Shown: positions 32,739 through 42,327 of the stretch, one piece after another | Layout of the letters: the number at the start of each line of letters is the position of its first letter | Numbering within the stretch: position 1 is the stretch's first letter | Program-made: the position numbers and the translations under genes | Source: Streptomyces sp. NBC_00576 | GTDB lineage: Bacteria; Actinomycetota; Actinomycetes; Streptomycetales; Streptomycetaceae | Assembly: GCF_036345175.1 (NCBI RefSeq) | Contig: NZ_CP107780.1 | Location: 2,232,001-2,296,000 of the forward strand | Reading direction: 5' to 3' | Length of the DNA stretch: 64,000 bases | The notes under the pieces: model-generated | Seen by the model: only the letters and a program-made list of their open reading frames with translations | What the model was told of the DNA's origin: nothing | Database searches by the model: none

Positions 32739-33575
32739 ATGGCTTCGGAAAGATTCACGATCGGCGGCGAACTGCCCGTCCGCCGCCTCGGGTACGGCAC
32801 GGTCCAGTTGACCGGCCCCGGCTGCTGGGGCCCGCGTGGCGACACTGCCGACGCGGTGGCCGTACTGCGCCGGGCCGTCGACCGTGGCGTGACGCTGATC
32901 GACACCGCCGACAACTACGGGCCGTCGATCGCCGAGGAACTCGTCGCCGAGGCCCTGCACCCGTACCCGGACGGGGTGTTGGTCGCCACCAAGGGCGGGG
33001 TCGTGCGGACCGGCCCCGACGCCTGGCACATCGACGGCCGGCCGGAGCGGCTGCGCGCGATGTGCGAGGGGAGCCTGCGGCGGCTGCGCCGCGACACGAT
33101 CGACCTGTATCAGCTGCACCGGCTCGATCCGCACGTCCCGATGGCCGAACAGCTCGGCGCCCTCGACGAGTTGCGGGCGGAGGGCAAGATCCGGCAGCTC
33201 GGCCTCGACTCAGTGACGGTCGAACAGCTCGGCGCCGCACGCGAGTTGACGACGATCGCGTCCGTCCAGAACCGCTACCACCTGCTCGACCGGGCCTCCG
33301 AGCCGCTGCTCAGGCTGTGCGAAGCCCACGGCATCGCGTTCCTGCCGTGGTTTCCGCTGGGCAACGGCGAGCTGGCGGCCGACCCGGTGTGCGCGGAGAT
33401 CGCCGCCGCACACGGAGCGACCCCGGCCCAGATCGCGCTGGCCTGGCTGCTGCACCACTCCCCGGTGCTCTGCCCGACCCCGGGCACCAGCTCCCTCGTA
33501 CACCTGGAGGAGAACCTGGGCGCCGGGGCGGTACGGCTGTCCGGGGCCGAGCTGTCGCGCCTGGACCTCCGATAG
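32739..33575 (+). CDS. Aldo/keto reductase
   Basis: The protein has 278 residues. Conserved (beta/alpha)8 features: RRLGYGTVQLTG, DTADNYG (catalytic Asp/Tyr region), ATKGG (Lys), DLYQLHRLD (His). It reduces carbonyls with NADPH; substrate unknown. ATG at 32739 rather than the upstream 32712 is chosen because MASERFTIGGELP is the family N-terminus. It is divergent from the PanE-like gene across 49 bp, which must hold both promoters. Confidence 0.88.
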   Translation: MASERFTIGGELPVRRLGYGTVQLTGPGCWGPRGDTADAVAVLRRAVDRGVTLIDTADNYGPSIAEELVAEALHPYPDGVLVATKGGVVRTGPDAWHIDGRPERLRAMCEGSLRRLRRDTIDLYQLHRLDPHVPMAEQLGALDELRAEGKIRQLGLDSVTVEQLGAARELTTIASVQNRYHLLDRASEPLLRLCEAHGIAFLPWFPLGNGELAADPVCAEIAAAHGATPAQIALAWLLHHSPVLCPTPGTSSLVHLEENLGAGAVRLSGAELSRLDLR

Positions 33576-33590
33576 GGCAGCCGTTCGGCG

Positions 33591-33989
33591 TCACTGGACG
33601 GTGTCGCCGAACGGTGTCGCCTGGTGGAAGTACAGCAGCCAGCCGTCGCCCTCAGTGTTCCGGCGCCACAGTGAACTCCGGTGGGCGCAGCGGCCGTTGT
33701 TCTCCGTGTCGAAGGTCAGGTGGACCAGGTCCGGGGCCAGCCGTGCGCCCTTCATGTGCGAGACGGCGAAGGGACGGGTGCCCGGTTCGGTGGTCGCGGC
33801 GAGGGCCTCGATGATCGACGCCCGGTCCCAGTGCCGCCCCGAGGCGCCGAACTCGTGGAACCCGGGGTGCAGCAGCGCTCCGGTCAGCTCGGGGGAGCTG
33901 CGGACCTCCGGGTCGAGGAGCCGTAGCTCGGCCTCGATGGCGGCCTCCACTGCGGGGTCGCGATCCCGGTCACGGTCGTGGGCGGGCAT
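33591..33989 (-). CDS. DUF4440/NTF2-like small protein
   Basis: The protein has 132 residues; ATG at 33989 with GGGGAGG about 8 nt upstream (an in-frame GTG three codons earlier overlaps that box). It is an NTF2-like cone fold: short acidic N-terminus, EAELRLLDPEVR, FHEFGASGRHWDR and WRRNTEGDGWLLYFHQATP. No enzymatic residues can be assigned. It lies immediately after the DUF1697 gene, whose stop overlaps its leader, so the two are co-transcribed. Confidence 0.8.
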   Translation of the reverse strand: MPAHDRDRDRDPAVEAAIEAELRLLDPEVRSSPELTGALLHPGFHEFGASGRHWDRASIIEALAATTEPGTRPFAVSHMKGARLAPDLVHLTFDTENNGRCAHRSSLWRRNTEGDGWLLYFHQATPFGDTVQ

Positions 33990-33994
33990 CGGTC

Positions 33995-34576
33995 TCACCT
34001 CCCCGGGGTCTCGTCCTCGGTCAGTTCCACCAGCTTGACGACGGTGTTCCAGTTGCGGGTGGTCGCGATCAGGCCCTTCAGAAATCGGGGCTTGGCGAGC
34101 TGCTCGGCGAGTTCGGAGCGGCCGAGTCCGTCGGGGGCGTACAGATACAGCGCGCGGTCGCCGAGCCGGAACTCCTCGGGGAGGTGGGCGGCCTGGTCGA
34201 TGTCCGCGAAGCGGGTCTCGTCGACCAGGGTCGAGAAGTAGGTGACGTGGAGTTGCTTCGCCTCCAACTCGGCTGCCGGGAAAGGGCAGCCGTCCCTGAT
34301 CGCCCGTAGGTGCGCGTGGTCGCGCACGATCACGTCGACGGTGAATCCGAAGTGCTGGGCAATGGCCTTCTCGATTTCCCCGGCGAGGGATTCCTCGTCC
34401 CCGTGACCGGCGGCGAACACGGCGTTGCCGCTCTGCAGATATGTCCGGACGCCGTCGTACCCGAGGCCCTCCAGGAGCGTGCGCAGCTCGGCCATCGGGA
34501 CCTTCTTGTGGCCGCCCACGTTGACGCCGCGCAGCAGCGCCGCGTACGTGGTCGTCGCCTGCTCACCCGGTGTCAT
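33995..34576 (-). CDS. DUF1697 family protein
   Basis: The protein has 193 residues; ATG at 34576 because the conserved body begins TTYAALLRGVNVGGHKKVPM. Other DUF1697 landmarks: LRTLLEGLGYDGVRTYLQSGNAVF and NWNTVVKL near the end (in short motifs). The fold is ferredoxin-like pairs; function unknown. It is the first gene of a two-gene unit with the NTF2-like gene and is divergent from the MMPL transporter. Confidence 0.87.
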   Translation of the reverse strand: MTPGEQATTTYAALLRGVNVGGHKKVPMAELRTLLEGLGYDGVRTYLQSGNAVFAAGHGDEESLAGEIEKAIAQHFGFTVDVIVRDHAHLRAIRDGCPFPAAELEAKQLHVTYFSTLVDETRFADIDQAAHLPEEFRLGDRALYLYAPDGLGRSELAEQLAKPRFLKGLIATTRNWNTVVKLVELTEDETPGR

Positions 34577-34811
34577 CCGCACACCATAAGGCGGCCTACT
34601 GGCAGTCCCCCTGACGAACCACCCCGAGATCATCTTTTAGATGTAAGGGGCCAGTGTCCTACCCAGTGGGGAGACACCGGTACCCGAGGGGAGGACTTGG
34701 GCCGACCGCACCTCACCGGCGAGTACGAGGAGATGGTCTTATCCGGCCCATACCTTCGAACTAAAGGTGATGGCAGGGGGCTGTTGCCGCATACGAGGGG
34801 GCAAGCCCGTC

Positions 34812-37082
34812 ATGGGGAACGGAGAAACGCGGGTACGGGGCATAGCCGCCCGGGCCGGCGGCTGGAGCGCCAAGCATCGCTGGGCGGCCGTCGGGATCTG
34901 GGTGCTGTTCGTCGTCCTGGCGATGGGGCTCGGGTCCGCCGCCGGCAGCGTCGATGTCAAGGAGAGCGACCAGCTGGGGGGCGAGACCCACACAGCCGCC
35001 AAGATCATCGAAGATGCCGGGATCGACGAGCCCTCGAGCGAGACCGTCCTCATCCAGGCGAAGGACGCGAGCGTCAAGGCCACGGACGCCGCGTTCCGGA
35101 CCGCCGTCGCCGATGTCATGAAGGCGGTCGACGGGACCGGCAAGGTCACGGACGTCCAGTCGCCCTACGACACGGACACCCTCTCGAAGGACGGACGCAG
35201 CGCGCTCGTCCAGTTCGACATGCGGGGCGACGCCGAGACAGCGGGCGACCGGGTCGAGCCGGTGCTGAAGGCCGTCGCGGACGTCCAGAAGGACCACTCG
35301 GAGCTGCGGATCGAGGAGATCGGCGGCGCCAGTATGAACAAGACGTTCAGCGACGCCTTCGGTGACGACTTCAAGAAGGCGGAGCTGTCCGCCGTGCCGG
35401 TGGCCCTCGGCATTCTGCTGATCGCGTTCGGCGCGCTGGTCGCGGCGCTGCTGCCGGTGGCGCTGGCGGTCACCGCGATCATGGCGACGATGGGCCTGAT
35501 GGGCATCGTCAGCCACCTCCAGCCCATGGACGACACCGCCAGTTCCGTGATGCTGCTCGTCGGCCTCGCCGTCGGCGTCGACTACTGCCTGTTCTATCTG
35601 CGCCGGGAGCGCGAGGAGCGGGCGGCGGGCCGCAGTCCCGAGGCCGCGCTCCGGATCGCCGCGGCGACCAGTGGCCGCGCGATCGTCGTCTCCGGTGTCA
35701 CGGTGTGCGTGGCGATGGCGGGCATGCTGTTCACCGGGCTCGCCACGTTCGAGGCGATGGGACTGGCCTCGCTGATGGTCGTGGCGGTCGCCATGGTCGG
35801 TTCGGTGACGGTCCTTCCGGCGCTGCTGTCGCTGCTCGGTGAGCGGGTCGAGAAGGGCCGGATTCCGTTCCTGCACCCTGACAAGCGGCGCAAGAACGGC
35901 AACCGTGGCAAGAGCAACGGGGAGAGCCGTTTCTGGACGGCGGTGCTGAAGGTTGTACTCGCCAGGCCTGCCATCTCGCTGGTCGTCGCCGCCGGTGCGC
36001 TGCTCGCCGTGGCCGCGCCCGCGCTCGGCATGAAGACCCAGAACCTCACCCTGGACCAGGAGTTCGGCGACTCGCTGCCGATCGTCGGCACCTACAACCG
36101 CGTCAACGACGCGTTCCCCGGCGGCTCCGACCCCGCCGAGGTGATCGTCAAGGCAAAGGACATCAACGCGGCCGACGTGAAGTCCGCGCTCGCCGACTTC
36201 CGTGCGCGGGCGATCAGTTCGGGTGCCTCGCGCGGCCCGGTGGACATCAAGCTGCACGACGCGGAGAACATCGCCTTCGTGTACGTCCCGCTGGTCGGCG
36301 GTTCCGACCTGGACAAGGCCGGCGAGAGCCTGGACAAGCTGCGCGACGAGGTACGCCCGGCCACCCTCGGCAAGGTCGACGGCGTCCAGGCGCCGATCAC
36401 CGGGCAGGTCGCGGGCTCGAAGGACTTCAACGACCAGCTGGCCGGCGCGGTCGCCCCGGTCTTCGCCTTCGTGGTCGTGTTCGCCTTCCTGCTGATGCTC
36501 CTGTCGTTCCGTTCCCTGACGATCGCGATCACCTCGATCGTGCTCAACCTGCTCTCGGTCGGGGCGGCCTACGGCATCCTGGTCGCCGTCTTCCAGCACG
36601 GCTGGGGTGCGTCACTGGTGGGCGCGGAGGGCGTGGGCGCCATCATCACCTGGCTGCCGCTGTTCCTCTTCGTGATCCTGTTCGGCCTGTCGATGGACTA
36701 CCACGTGTTCGTCGTCTCCCGCATCCGCGAGGCGCACATACGGGGCCGTACGACGAAGGACGCGATCCAGCACGGGGTGGTCACCACGGCCGGGGTCGTC
36801 ACCAGTGCCGCCGTCATCATGGTCGCCGTCTTCGCCATCTTCGGGACGCTGTCGATGCAGTCCATGAAGCAGATGGGGGTGGGCCTCGCGGCGGCTGTAC
36901 TCATCGACGCGACGATCATCCGGGGTGTGCTGCTGCCTGCGGTGATGGCCCTGCTCGGCGAGCGCAACTGGTACTTCCCGAAGTGGCTGAGCCGCCTCCC
37001 GGACCTGACCCACGACGAGGCCCCGGAGCCCGTGTCACCGCCTCCGCCGCCCGCCGTGGAGGGCAAGCGGGTCGGAGTCTGA
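34812..37082 (+). CDS. MMPL-family RND-type transporter
   Basis: The protein has 756 residues; ATG at 34812 with GAGGGGG about 10 nt upstream (an ATG at 34767 is possible). Twelve predicted transmembrane helices are arranged as 1+5 and 1+5, with two large extracytoplasmic loops (about 55-185 and 415-545). The DYCLFYLRREREE and DYHVFVVSRIREA segments are the MMPL conserved helix ends with proton-relay Asp-Tyr pairs. It exports lipids, peptides or drugs by proton motive force. Upstream, AT-rich inverted repeats (34631-34643 CATCT/AGATG; 34752-34768 ACCTT/AAGGT) may be operators, though no local regulator is adjacent. Confidence 0.9.
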   Translation: MGNGETRVRGIAARAGGWSAKHRWAAVGIWVLFVVLAMGLGSAAGSVDVKESDQLGGETHTAAKIIEDAGIDEPSSETVLIQAKDASVKATDAAFRTAVADVMKAVDGTGKVTDVQSPYDTDTLSKDGRSALVQFDMRGDAETAGDRVEPVLKAVADVQKDHSELRIEEIGGASMNKTFSDAFGDDFKKAELSAVPVALGILLIAFGALVAALLPVALAVTAIMATMGLMGIVSHLQPMDDTASSVMLLVGLAVGVDYCLFYLRREREERAAGRSPEAALRIAAATSGRAIVVSGVTVCVAMAGMLFTGLATFEAMGLASLMVVAVAMVGSVTVLPALLSLLGERVEKGRIPFLHPDKRRKNGNRGKSNGESRFWTAVLKVVLARPAISLVVAAGALLAVAAPALGMKTQNLTLDQEFGDSLPIVGTYNRVNDAFPGGSDPAEVIVKAKDINAADVKSALADFRARAISSGASRGPVDIKLHDAENIAFVYVPLVGGSDLDKAGESLDKLRDEVRPATLGKVDGVQAPITGQVAGSKDFNDQLAGAVAPVFAFVVVFAFLLMLLSFRSLTIAITSIVLNLLSVGAAYGILVAVFQHGWGASLVGAEGVGAIITWLPLFLFVILFGLSMDYHVFVVSRIREAHIRGRTTKDAIQHGVVTTAGVVTSAAVIMVAVFAIFGTLSMQSMKQMGVGLAAAVLIDATIIRGVLLPAVMALLGERNWYFPKWLSRLPDLTHDEAPEPVSPPPPPAVEGKRVGV

Positions 37083-37140
37083 TCACTCCCCCGCGCCCCA
37101 CCCTCCACACCCCTTGAACACTCTGCAAGTCCCTTGATCT

Positions 37141-37177
37141 GAGGGCCCGTTGGTCACCGGGGAGCCAGCGGGCCCTC
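37141..37177. terminator. Strong bidirectional terminator between MMPL and the sugar ABC genes
   Basis: A 13-bp stem (GAGGGCCCGTTGG, 37141-37153, with 37165-37177) containing a single G-U wobble and an 11-nt loop sits between the convergent genes. It would serve both. Confidence 0.75.
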
Positions 37178-37188
37178 TGCACTTTCAC

Positions 37189-38463
37189 TTACCGCTGATA
37201 GCGCGCCAGCACCAGGTTCCCGTCGTCCTCCAGCCGTTTCCGCAGTTCGGCGAGGTCGATCGCGCCGCTGTAGTACTCCTGGAACGCGGGGGTCGCGACC
37301 TTGTCCTTCCACTCCGGGTAGCCCCGTACGGACTGGGCGGGGGCCGACCGGAGGTGGGTGGCGAGGGCGGTGCCCGTGGCCCAGCCGTCCTTCCGTGTGT
37401 GCAGGGAAGGGGATTTCAGGGCCTGGGTGCCCGTGGGGAGCATCCAGTCGCCCAGGGCGAGACGGACCATGTTCTCGGGGCGCAGTATGAAGTCGATGAA
37501 CTCGGCTGCCTCCGCCTGGTGTCGGCTGTCCTCGGCGATGGAGAGGGTCTGCGGGCTGACGCCCTGGGTGAGTCCGTCGGCGCCCGCCGGGGCGGGCAGC
37601 ACCTGCCACTCGAAGCCCTTCGGTGCCTGCTGTGTGATCTGCTGGCGGTAGGAGAAGCCGAGCGGGACCATCGCGTACCGGCCGCCGAAGAACCCGGGCA
37701 GGGTGTCGGAGCCGCCACTGCCCAGTGTCGAACTCGACGCGCTGTCATCGGAGTTGACCTGGTCGTGGATCGTACGGGGGACCACTTCCTCGGGCGCTGC
37801 GAACCGGACGGTGACCTTGCCGTCCGCTCCCCGGTGGAACAGCTGCCCGCCCGCCGACAGTGACAGGTTGAGCGTGGCGGAGACGGGCTCCTTGAGCGGC
37901 CAGGCAACGCCGTACTTGCCGTCCCCGCTCAACTCGCGGGTGACCGACCGGAATTCGGCCCAGCTCCAGGGGTGTTCGGGGGTGGGGACACGCACCCCGG
38001 ACTCCCGCAGCCACTTCGCGTTGGCGATCAGCACGCGCGGCTCCTGGAGGAACGGCACGCCGTAGACACCGTCCCCGAAGGTCGTCGTCTCCCAACTGCG
38101 CTGCGGGATGTCGGACTTGAGCCGCTCGGGCAGCAGCCGGCGCAGATCGGCGAGGTAGCCGCCGTAGGCGAAGTCCGCGAGGTCGTCCGAGGCGTCGTGG
38201 ATGATGTCGGGGGCCTCGCCACCCTCGAAGGAGGTGAGGAGCTGGTCGTGCACGCTGTCCCAACTCCCCTGTACATACTCGACCTTGACGTTCGGATGGA
38301 TCGCGTTCCACTCCTTCACCAGTGCCTTGTTGACGGCGACCGACTCGTCCTGCCAGGCGAGGGACTGGAAGCGGAGGGTGATCGTGCCGTCCTCGCTACC
38401 GCCATCACCGCCTGTGCAGCCGGCGAGAAGCAGCACGAGGACGACGAGCCATCGTGCACGCAT
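37189..38463 (-). CDS. Sugar ABC transporter substrate-binding lipoprotein
   Basis: The protein has 424 residues; ATG at 38463 overlaps the permease stop by one nt. A lipoprotein signal ends with LLAGC (Cys16), followed by GGDGGSEDG. The body is a MalE-like binding protein: KEWNAIHPNVKVEYV, SFEGGEAPDII, and QLFHRGADGK with many aromatic residues. It likely captures an oligosaccharide. It is the last gene of a three-gene importer that lacks an ATPase, so the shared ATPase MsiK-type protein encoded elsewhere probably energises it (known for Streptomyces sugar importers). Confidence 0.9.
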   Translation of the reverse strand: MRARWLVVLVLLLAGCTGGDGGSEDGTITLRFQSLAWQDESVAVNKALVKEWNAIHPNVKVEYVQGSWDSVHDQLLTSFEGGEAPDIIHDASDDLADFAYGGYLADLRRLLPERLKSDIPQRSWETTTFGDGVYGVPFLQEPRVLIANAKWLRESGVRVPTPEHPWSWAEFRSVTRELSGDGKYGVAWPLKEPVSATLNLSLSAGGQLFHRGADGKVTVRFAAPEEVVPRTIHDQVNSDDSASSSTLGSGGSDTLPGFFGGRYAMVPLGFSYRQQITQQAPKGFEWQVLPAPAGADGLTQGVSPQTLSIAEDSRHQAEAAEFIDFILRPENMVRLALGDWMLPTGTQALKSPSLHTRKDGWATGTALATHLRSAPAQSVRGYPEWKDKVATPAFQEYYSGAIDLAELRKRLEDDGNLVLARYQR

Positions 38464-39296
38464 CAGCTCTTCACCGCCCCTGCCATCAGGCCGCCGGTGA
38501 TGCGGCGTTGGACGATCGCGAACACCACGAGCGAGGGCAGCGTCGCCAGGAACGCGGCGGCGGCCAGCGGGCCGAGATCCGCCACGCCCTCCGCGCCGAT
38601 GAAGTGGGTGAGGACGACCGGCAGGGTCTGTTTCTCCGGGGTCTTGAGGAGCACCAGGGCGAAGAAGAACTCGTTCCAGGCGGTGACGAACGCGAACAGT
38701 GCCGTCGCCACGATCCCCGGCGCGAGCAACGGCGCCATGACGGAGACCAGGGTGCGCAGGCGTCCGGCCCCGTCGACGGCCGCCGCCTCCTCCAACTCGG
38801 CGGGTACGGCCCGTACATACCCGACGAGCATCCACAGCGCGAAGGGCAGCGACCACACCACGTAAACCATCACCAGCCCGAAGACGGAGTCGATCAGGCG
38901 CAGGTTCTTCAGCACCAGGAACAGCGGAATGATCACCAGCACGAACGGGAACGCCTGGCTGACCACCACCCATCCGGTGGCCGCCCGCCCGAGCAACGTG
39001 CGGTGCCTGGCCATGACGTACGCCATCGGGGTCGCCAGCAGTACGGCGACCAGCGCGGCCGAGGCCGCCGCGAGCAGGGAGTTCAACGCGGCGTGCAGCA
39101 GCGGTTGTTCGTCGAAGGCCTGACGGAAGTTGTCGAGGGTGGGGTTCCTCGGGACCCAGGTGGGGTGCAGACTGCCCAGTTCACGCGGGGGCTTGAAGGC
39201 GGTGGACAGAAGCCACAGGAACGGGAGGGCCAGAAAGGCGAGATAGGCGAGAAGGGCCGCGTACTGGCCGATGCGGGCGCTCTTGCTCGTCCTCAA
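38463..39296 (-). CDS. Sugar ABC transporter permease (MalG-like)
   Basis: The protein has 277 residues with six helices and the EAA-loop YVRAVPAELEEAAAVDGAGRL. The start is probably the TTG at 39296, overlapping the stop of the upstream permease gene (TTGA) and preceded by GAGGAG. The MalG-type hallmark NSLLAAASAALVAVLLATPMAY is in the second quarter (in short: NSLLAAASAALVAVL). It partners with the MalF-like protein encoded upstream. Confidence 0.9.
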   Translation of the reverse strand: MRTSKSARIGQYAALLAYLAFLALPFLWLLSTAFKPPRELGSLHPTWVPRNPTLDNFRQAFDEQPLLHAALNSLLAAASAALVAVLLATPMAYVMARHRTLLGRAATGWVVVSQAFPFVLVIIPLFLVLKNLRLIDSVFGLVMVYVVWSLPFALWMLVGYVRAVPAELEEAAAVDGAGRLRTLVSVMAPLLAPGIVATALFAFVTAWNEFFFALVLLKTPEKQTLPVVLTHFIGAEGVADLGPLAAAAFLATLPSLVVFAIVQRRITGGLMAGAVKS

Positions 39297-40270
39297 CGCT
39301 CCTCACCTCCTCTCAGCCTGCCGACGAGGAACACGGCCAGCAGGACGGAGATCAGCGCGACCATCACACAGCCCATCGCCGCCGCGTAGCCGAACTGCCC
39401 GTAGCGGAAGGCCTCTTCGTAGGCGAAGAGCATGGGCAGCCGGGTACGGCCGCCGGGGCCGCCGTTCGTCAGGACGTACACCAGGGCGAACGAGTTGAAG
39501 TTCCAGATCAGGTTGAGGGCGGTGATGGCGAGCGCGACCGGCCGCAGGGCGGGCCAGGTGACCGTCCGGAAGCGGCGCCAGGCACCGGCGCCGTCCATCG
39601 CCGCCGCCTCGTGCAGTTCGCGCGGCGTGTTCTGCAGCCCGGCGAGCAGCGCGACCGTCGTCTGCGGCATCCCCGCCCAGACGCCGACGACGATGACGGC
39701 GGGCAGTGCGGTCGTCAGGCCGCTGAGCCAGTCGTGTCCGTCGCCCAGGCCCAGGTCGCGCAGTGTCTCGTTGAGGACGCCGGCGTCCGCGTTGTAGACG
39801 AGCCGCCACATGATGCCGACGACGACCTCGGGCATCGCCCACGGGATGATCGCGAGGGCGCGGGCCAGCCAGCGCAGCCGTAACTCCTGGTTGAGGAGGA
39901 GGGCGAGGCCGAGGGCGAGCAGGAACTGCGGCACGGTCACCCCGACCGCCCAGACCAGCCCGATCCGAAACGACTGCCAGAACAGCGTGTCGTGCAGCAG
40001 GTCCTGGAAGTTGAGCGTGCCGATCCACTGTGTGGACGCGGTCCGGCCGGACTGGGCGTCGGTGAACGCCAGCAGGATCCCGTACAGCAGTGGCCCCACG
40101 CTCAGGACGAGGATGGGGATCAGGGCGGGCAGGACGAGGAACCAGGCGCCGTGTCCGCCGAGCGGCCGACTGCCGGGTCCGGCGCGGGTCACGCGCTTGG
40201 CCGGCCGCCTCGCCCCGGTCACCAGTGTCACGTGGTCGGCTCCTTCGGACGCCCCGGACGACCCGGTCAT
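39293..40270 (-). CDS. Sugar ABC transporter permease (MalF-like)
   Basis: The protein has 325 residues from the ATG at 40270; an open frame continues upstream without conservation. Seven or so helices, with a charged N-terminus and the EAA loop QNTPRELHEAAAMDGAGAWRRF. NGGPGGRT near the C-terminus is the typical MalF loop. There is no evident ribosome binding site ahead of the ATG, so translation might be leaderless or start at a nearby GTG. First gene of the importer operon. Confidence 0.88.
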   Translation of the reverse strand: MTGSSGASEGADHVTLVTGARRPAKRVTRAGPGSRPLGGHGAWFLVLPALIPILVLSVGPLLYGILLAFTDAQSGRTASTQWIGTLNFQDLLHDTLFWQSFRIGLVWAVGVTVPQFLLALGLALLLNQELRLRWLARALAIIPWAMPEVVVGIMWRLVYNADAGVLNETLRDLGLGDGHDWLSGLTTALPAVIVVGVWAGMPQTTVALLAGLQNTPRELHEAAAMDGAGAWRRFRTVTWPALRPVALAITALNLIWNFNSFALVYVLTNGGPGGRTRLPMLFAYEEAFRYGQFGYAAAMGCVMVALISVLLAVFLVGRLRGGEER

Positions 40271-40435
40271 GGTCGTGAAACCCGGGTACACAGTCAAGGC
40301 ACCGCGCACACGCCCCCACCAGTGCGAATGCGACACTGACCGGCGGATGGCGTGAACCCGACGCCGTTCGCGGATGTACATGGGCGTGCACAGCGGTACC
40401 CAGCTGTGTACGAGGGACTGCGCGGGAGGCGGACG

Positions 40436-41305
40436 ATGGACGAGGCACGGGCCCGGGACGTACTGGCCGCGGCGGGCGTACTGCCGCCCGGCCCGGCAGC
40501 GGGCGCGCGGCTCCTCGCGCTGGGCGAGAACGCGGTGTTCGCGGCCGGTGACCTGGTCGTCAAGGTGGGCCGCGACGCCGAACTCCTCGACCGGGCGCGG
40601 CGGGAGCTGGACATCGCGCTCTGGCTCGCCGAGGCGGACGTCCCGGCGGTACGCGCGGCCGACCCGACGGCGCGACTCGTCGAGGGCCACCCGGTGACGG
40701 TGTGGCACCGGCTGCCCGATCCCGTACGCCCGGCCGAACCCGGGGATTTGGCCGAACTCCTACGCATCGTGCACGCCCTGCCGCTCCCCCGCGCCTTCAC
40801 CTTGCCGCCCCGTGAACTCCTGGGCGGCGTCGAACGCTGGCTGCGGCTCGCGGGCGACGCGATCGACCCGGCGGACGCGGCGTATCTGCGCGAGCGTCGC
40901 GACGGTTTCGCCACGGCCGCCGCCGCGCTCACCCCGCAGCTCCCGCCCGGCCCGATCCACGGCGACGCGCTTCCCCGGAACGTGCACATCGGCCCCGACG
41001 GCCCCGTCCTGGTCGACCTGGAGACCTTCTCCGCCGACCTGCGCGAACACGACCTGGTGGTCATGGCCCTCTCCCACGACCGCTACGCCCTCCCGACCGA
41101 GTCCTACGACGCGTTCACGGAGGCGTACGGGTGGGACGTACGGGAGTGGGAGGGGTGCGGGACGCTCCGCGGGGCGCGGGAGACGGCGAGCTGTGCGTGG
41201 GTTGCGCAGCATGCGCCTGTCAATCCGAAGGCATTGGCCGAGTTCTCGCGGCGGGTGGGGTCTTTGCGGGCGGGGGATTCGACGGTGCGGTGGTATCCGT
41301 TCTGA
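40436..41305 (+). CDS. Aminoglycoside-phosphotransferase-like kinase family protein
   Basis: The protein has 289 residues; ATG at 40436 after GGGAGGCGGACG. The catalytic loop HGDALPRNVHI with conserved HGD and Asn, and the magnesium Asp in VLVDLE, are intact, so it should be an active small-molecule kinase. The Gly-rich segment LGENAVFAAGDLVVKVGR precedes. Whether it acts on antibiotics, sugars or amines is unclear; the family is large in Streptomyces. It is divergent from the sugar importer across 165 bp. Confidence 0.85.
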   Translation: MDEARARDVLAAAGVLPPGPAAGARLLALGENAVFAAGDLVVKVGRDAELLDRARRELDIALWLAEADVPAVRAADPTARLVEGHPVTVWHRLPDPVRPAEPGDLAELLRIVHALPLPRAFTLPPRELLGGVERWLRLAGDAIDPADAAYLRERRDGFATAAAALTPQLPPGPIHGDALPRNVHIGPDGPVLVDLETFSADLREHDLVVMALSHDRYALPTESYDAFTEAYGWDVREWEGCGTLRGARETASCAWVAQHAPVNPKALAEFSRRVGSLRAGDSTVRWYPF

Positions 41306-41376
41306 GCGCCCAGTGGGTTGGGGCTTGCTGTTTTTCGGCGGCTGCGAGTTGAGTGTGGCTTGTCGCGCAGTTCCCC

Positions 41377-41395
41377 GCGCCCCTGTCGGGGGCGC
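41377..41395. terminator. GCGCCCC/GGGGCGC bidirectional terminator (dispersed repeat type)
   Basis: A 7-bp GC stem with a 5-nt loop lies at the end of the convergent kinase and LysR genes. The preceding text (CTTGTCGCGCAGTTCCCCGC) is a motif I recognise as common in Streptomyces intergenic regions, and is related to the one at 2905-2965. Confidence 0.6.
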
Positions 41396-42297
41396 TACTC
41401 CTTGGCCTGGATTGTTTGTGCTGCTCGCTGCAGTTCCGTCAGTACCGTTCGTACCGCCCTGCGGGCTGATCGTTCCGGGCGGTGGAGGGCGTCGATTCGG
41501 CGTCTGGCCCGGACGCCGCTGAGGGGCTTGAGGACGAGGGCGGGGTGCGGGCGCGAGGTCCAGCGGGGCATCAGTGCGAGGCCTCCGCCGGCGGCCACCA
41601 CCTCCGCCGCCACCGCGAACTCGTTGATGCGATGGGCGAGATGGGGCCGACGCCCCGCCGCGGTGGCGATGGCCTCGATCGTGGCCATGATCGGGAAGCC
41701 GTCGTGTACGGCGATCCAGGGCTGGTCGGCCACATCGGCGGGGGTCAGTCGTCGCCTGGCGGCGAGCGGATGGTCGGCGGGCATGGCCACGTCGAGGGGT
41801 TCGCGCAGCAGCGGGGTCGCCGCCACCGTGCGCGGCCAGGGCGGGGCGTGGTCCAGACGGTGAGCGAGGACGAGGTCGTACTCCCTGGTCAGCGGCGGGA
41901 AGTCGTCCTGCGTCACGTCCTCGTCGGCCAGCGCGAGCACCGGCCCGTCCACTCCCGCGAGGGCCCACAGCAGCAGCGGGAAGAAGGCGGCGCCCGCGCT
42001 GGAGAACGCAGCCACGGACACCTCCCCGTCCGGCCGGTCCAGAAACTCCTCGACGGTGTGCCGGGCCCGCGCCAGCGCCGACTCCACCTCGGTCGCGGCG
42101 CCCGCCAACGCCTGCCCGGCGTCGGTCAGCACCAGCCGCCGCCCCTGTCGCTCGGTGAGCGGGACCGGGATGGCGCGCTGGAGCAGCCGCAACTGCTGCG
42201 AGATCGCCGAGGGCGTGACGAGCAACGCGTCGGCGACGGCGGTGACGCTGCCCAGCTCACCGAGTTCGCGCAGGATCCTCAGCTGACGTTCGTCCAT
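41395..42297 (-). CDS. LysR-family transcriptional regulator
   Basis: The protein has 300 residues. N-terminal winged helix: LRILRELGELGSVTAVADAL and LLVTPSAISQQLRLLQRA with the following recognition helix, then a periplasmic-binding-like effector domain. It is divergent from an EamA-type exporter, and an inverted repeat lies between the two, so it most likely controls that exporter in response to its substrate. Confidence 0.92.
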   Translation of the reverse strand: MDERQLRILRELGELGSVTAVADALLVTPSAISQQLRLLQRAIPVPLTERQGRRLVLTDAGQALAGAATEVESALARARHTVEEFLDRPDGEVSVAAFSSAGAAFFPLLLWALAGVDGPVLALADEDVTQDDFPPLTREYDLVLAHRLDHAPPWPRTVAATPLLREPLDVAMPADHPLAARRRLTPADVADQPWIAVHDGFPIMATIEAIATAAGRRPHLAHRINEFAVAAEVVAAGGGLALMPRWTSRPHPALVLKPLSGVRARRRIDALHRPERSARRAVRTVLTELQRAAQTIQAKE

Positions 42298-42327
42298 GGG
42301 ACGAGTGTAGGCAGACTGTGTAGGGGA

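Noticed and set aside
34631..34768. Inverted repeats CATCT/AGATG and ACCTT/AAGGT before the MMPL gene as definite TetR operators
   Set aside because: Short arms of 5 bp may occur by chance and no adjacent regulator is present; mentioned under the gene only.
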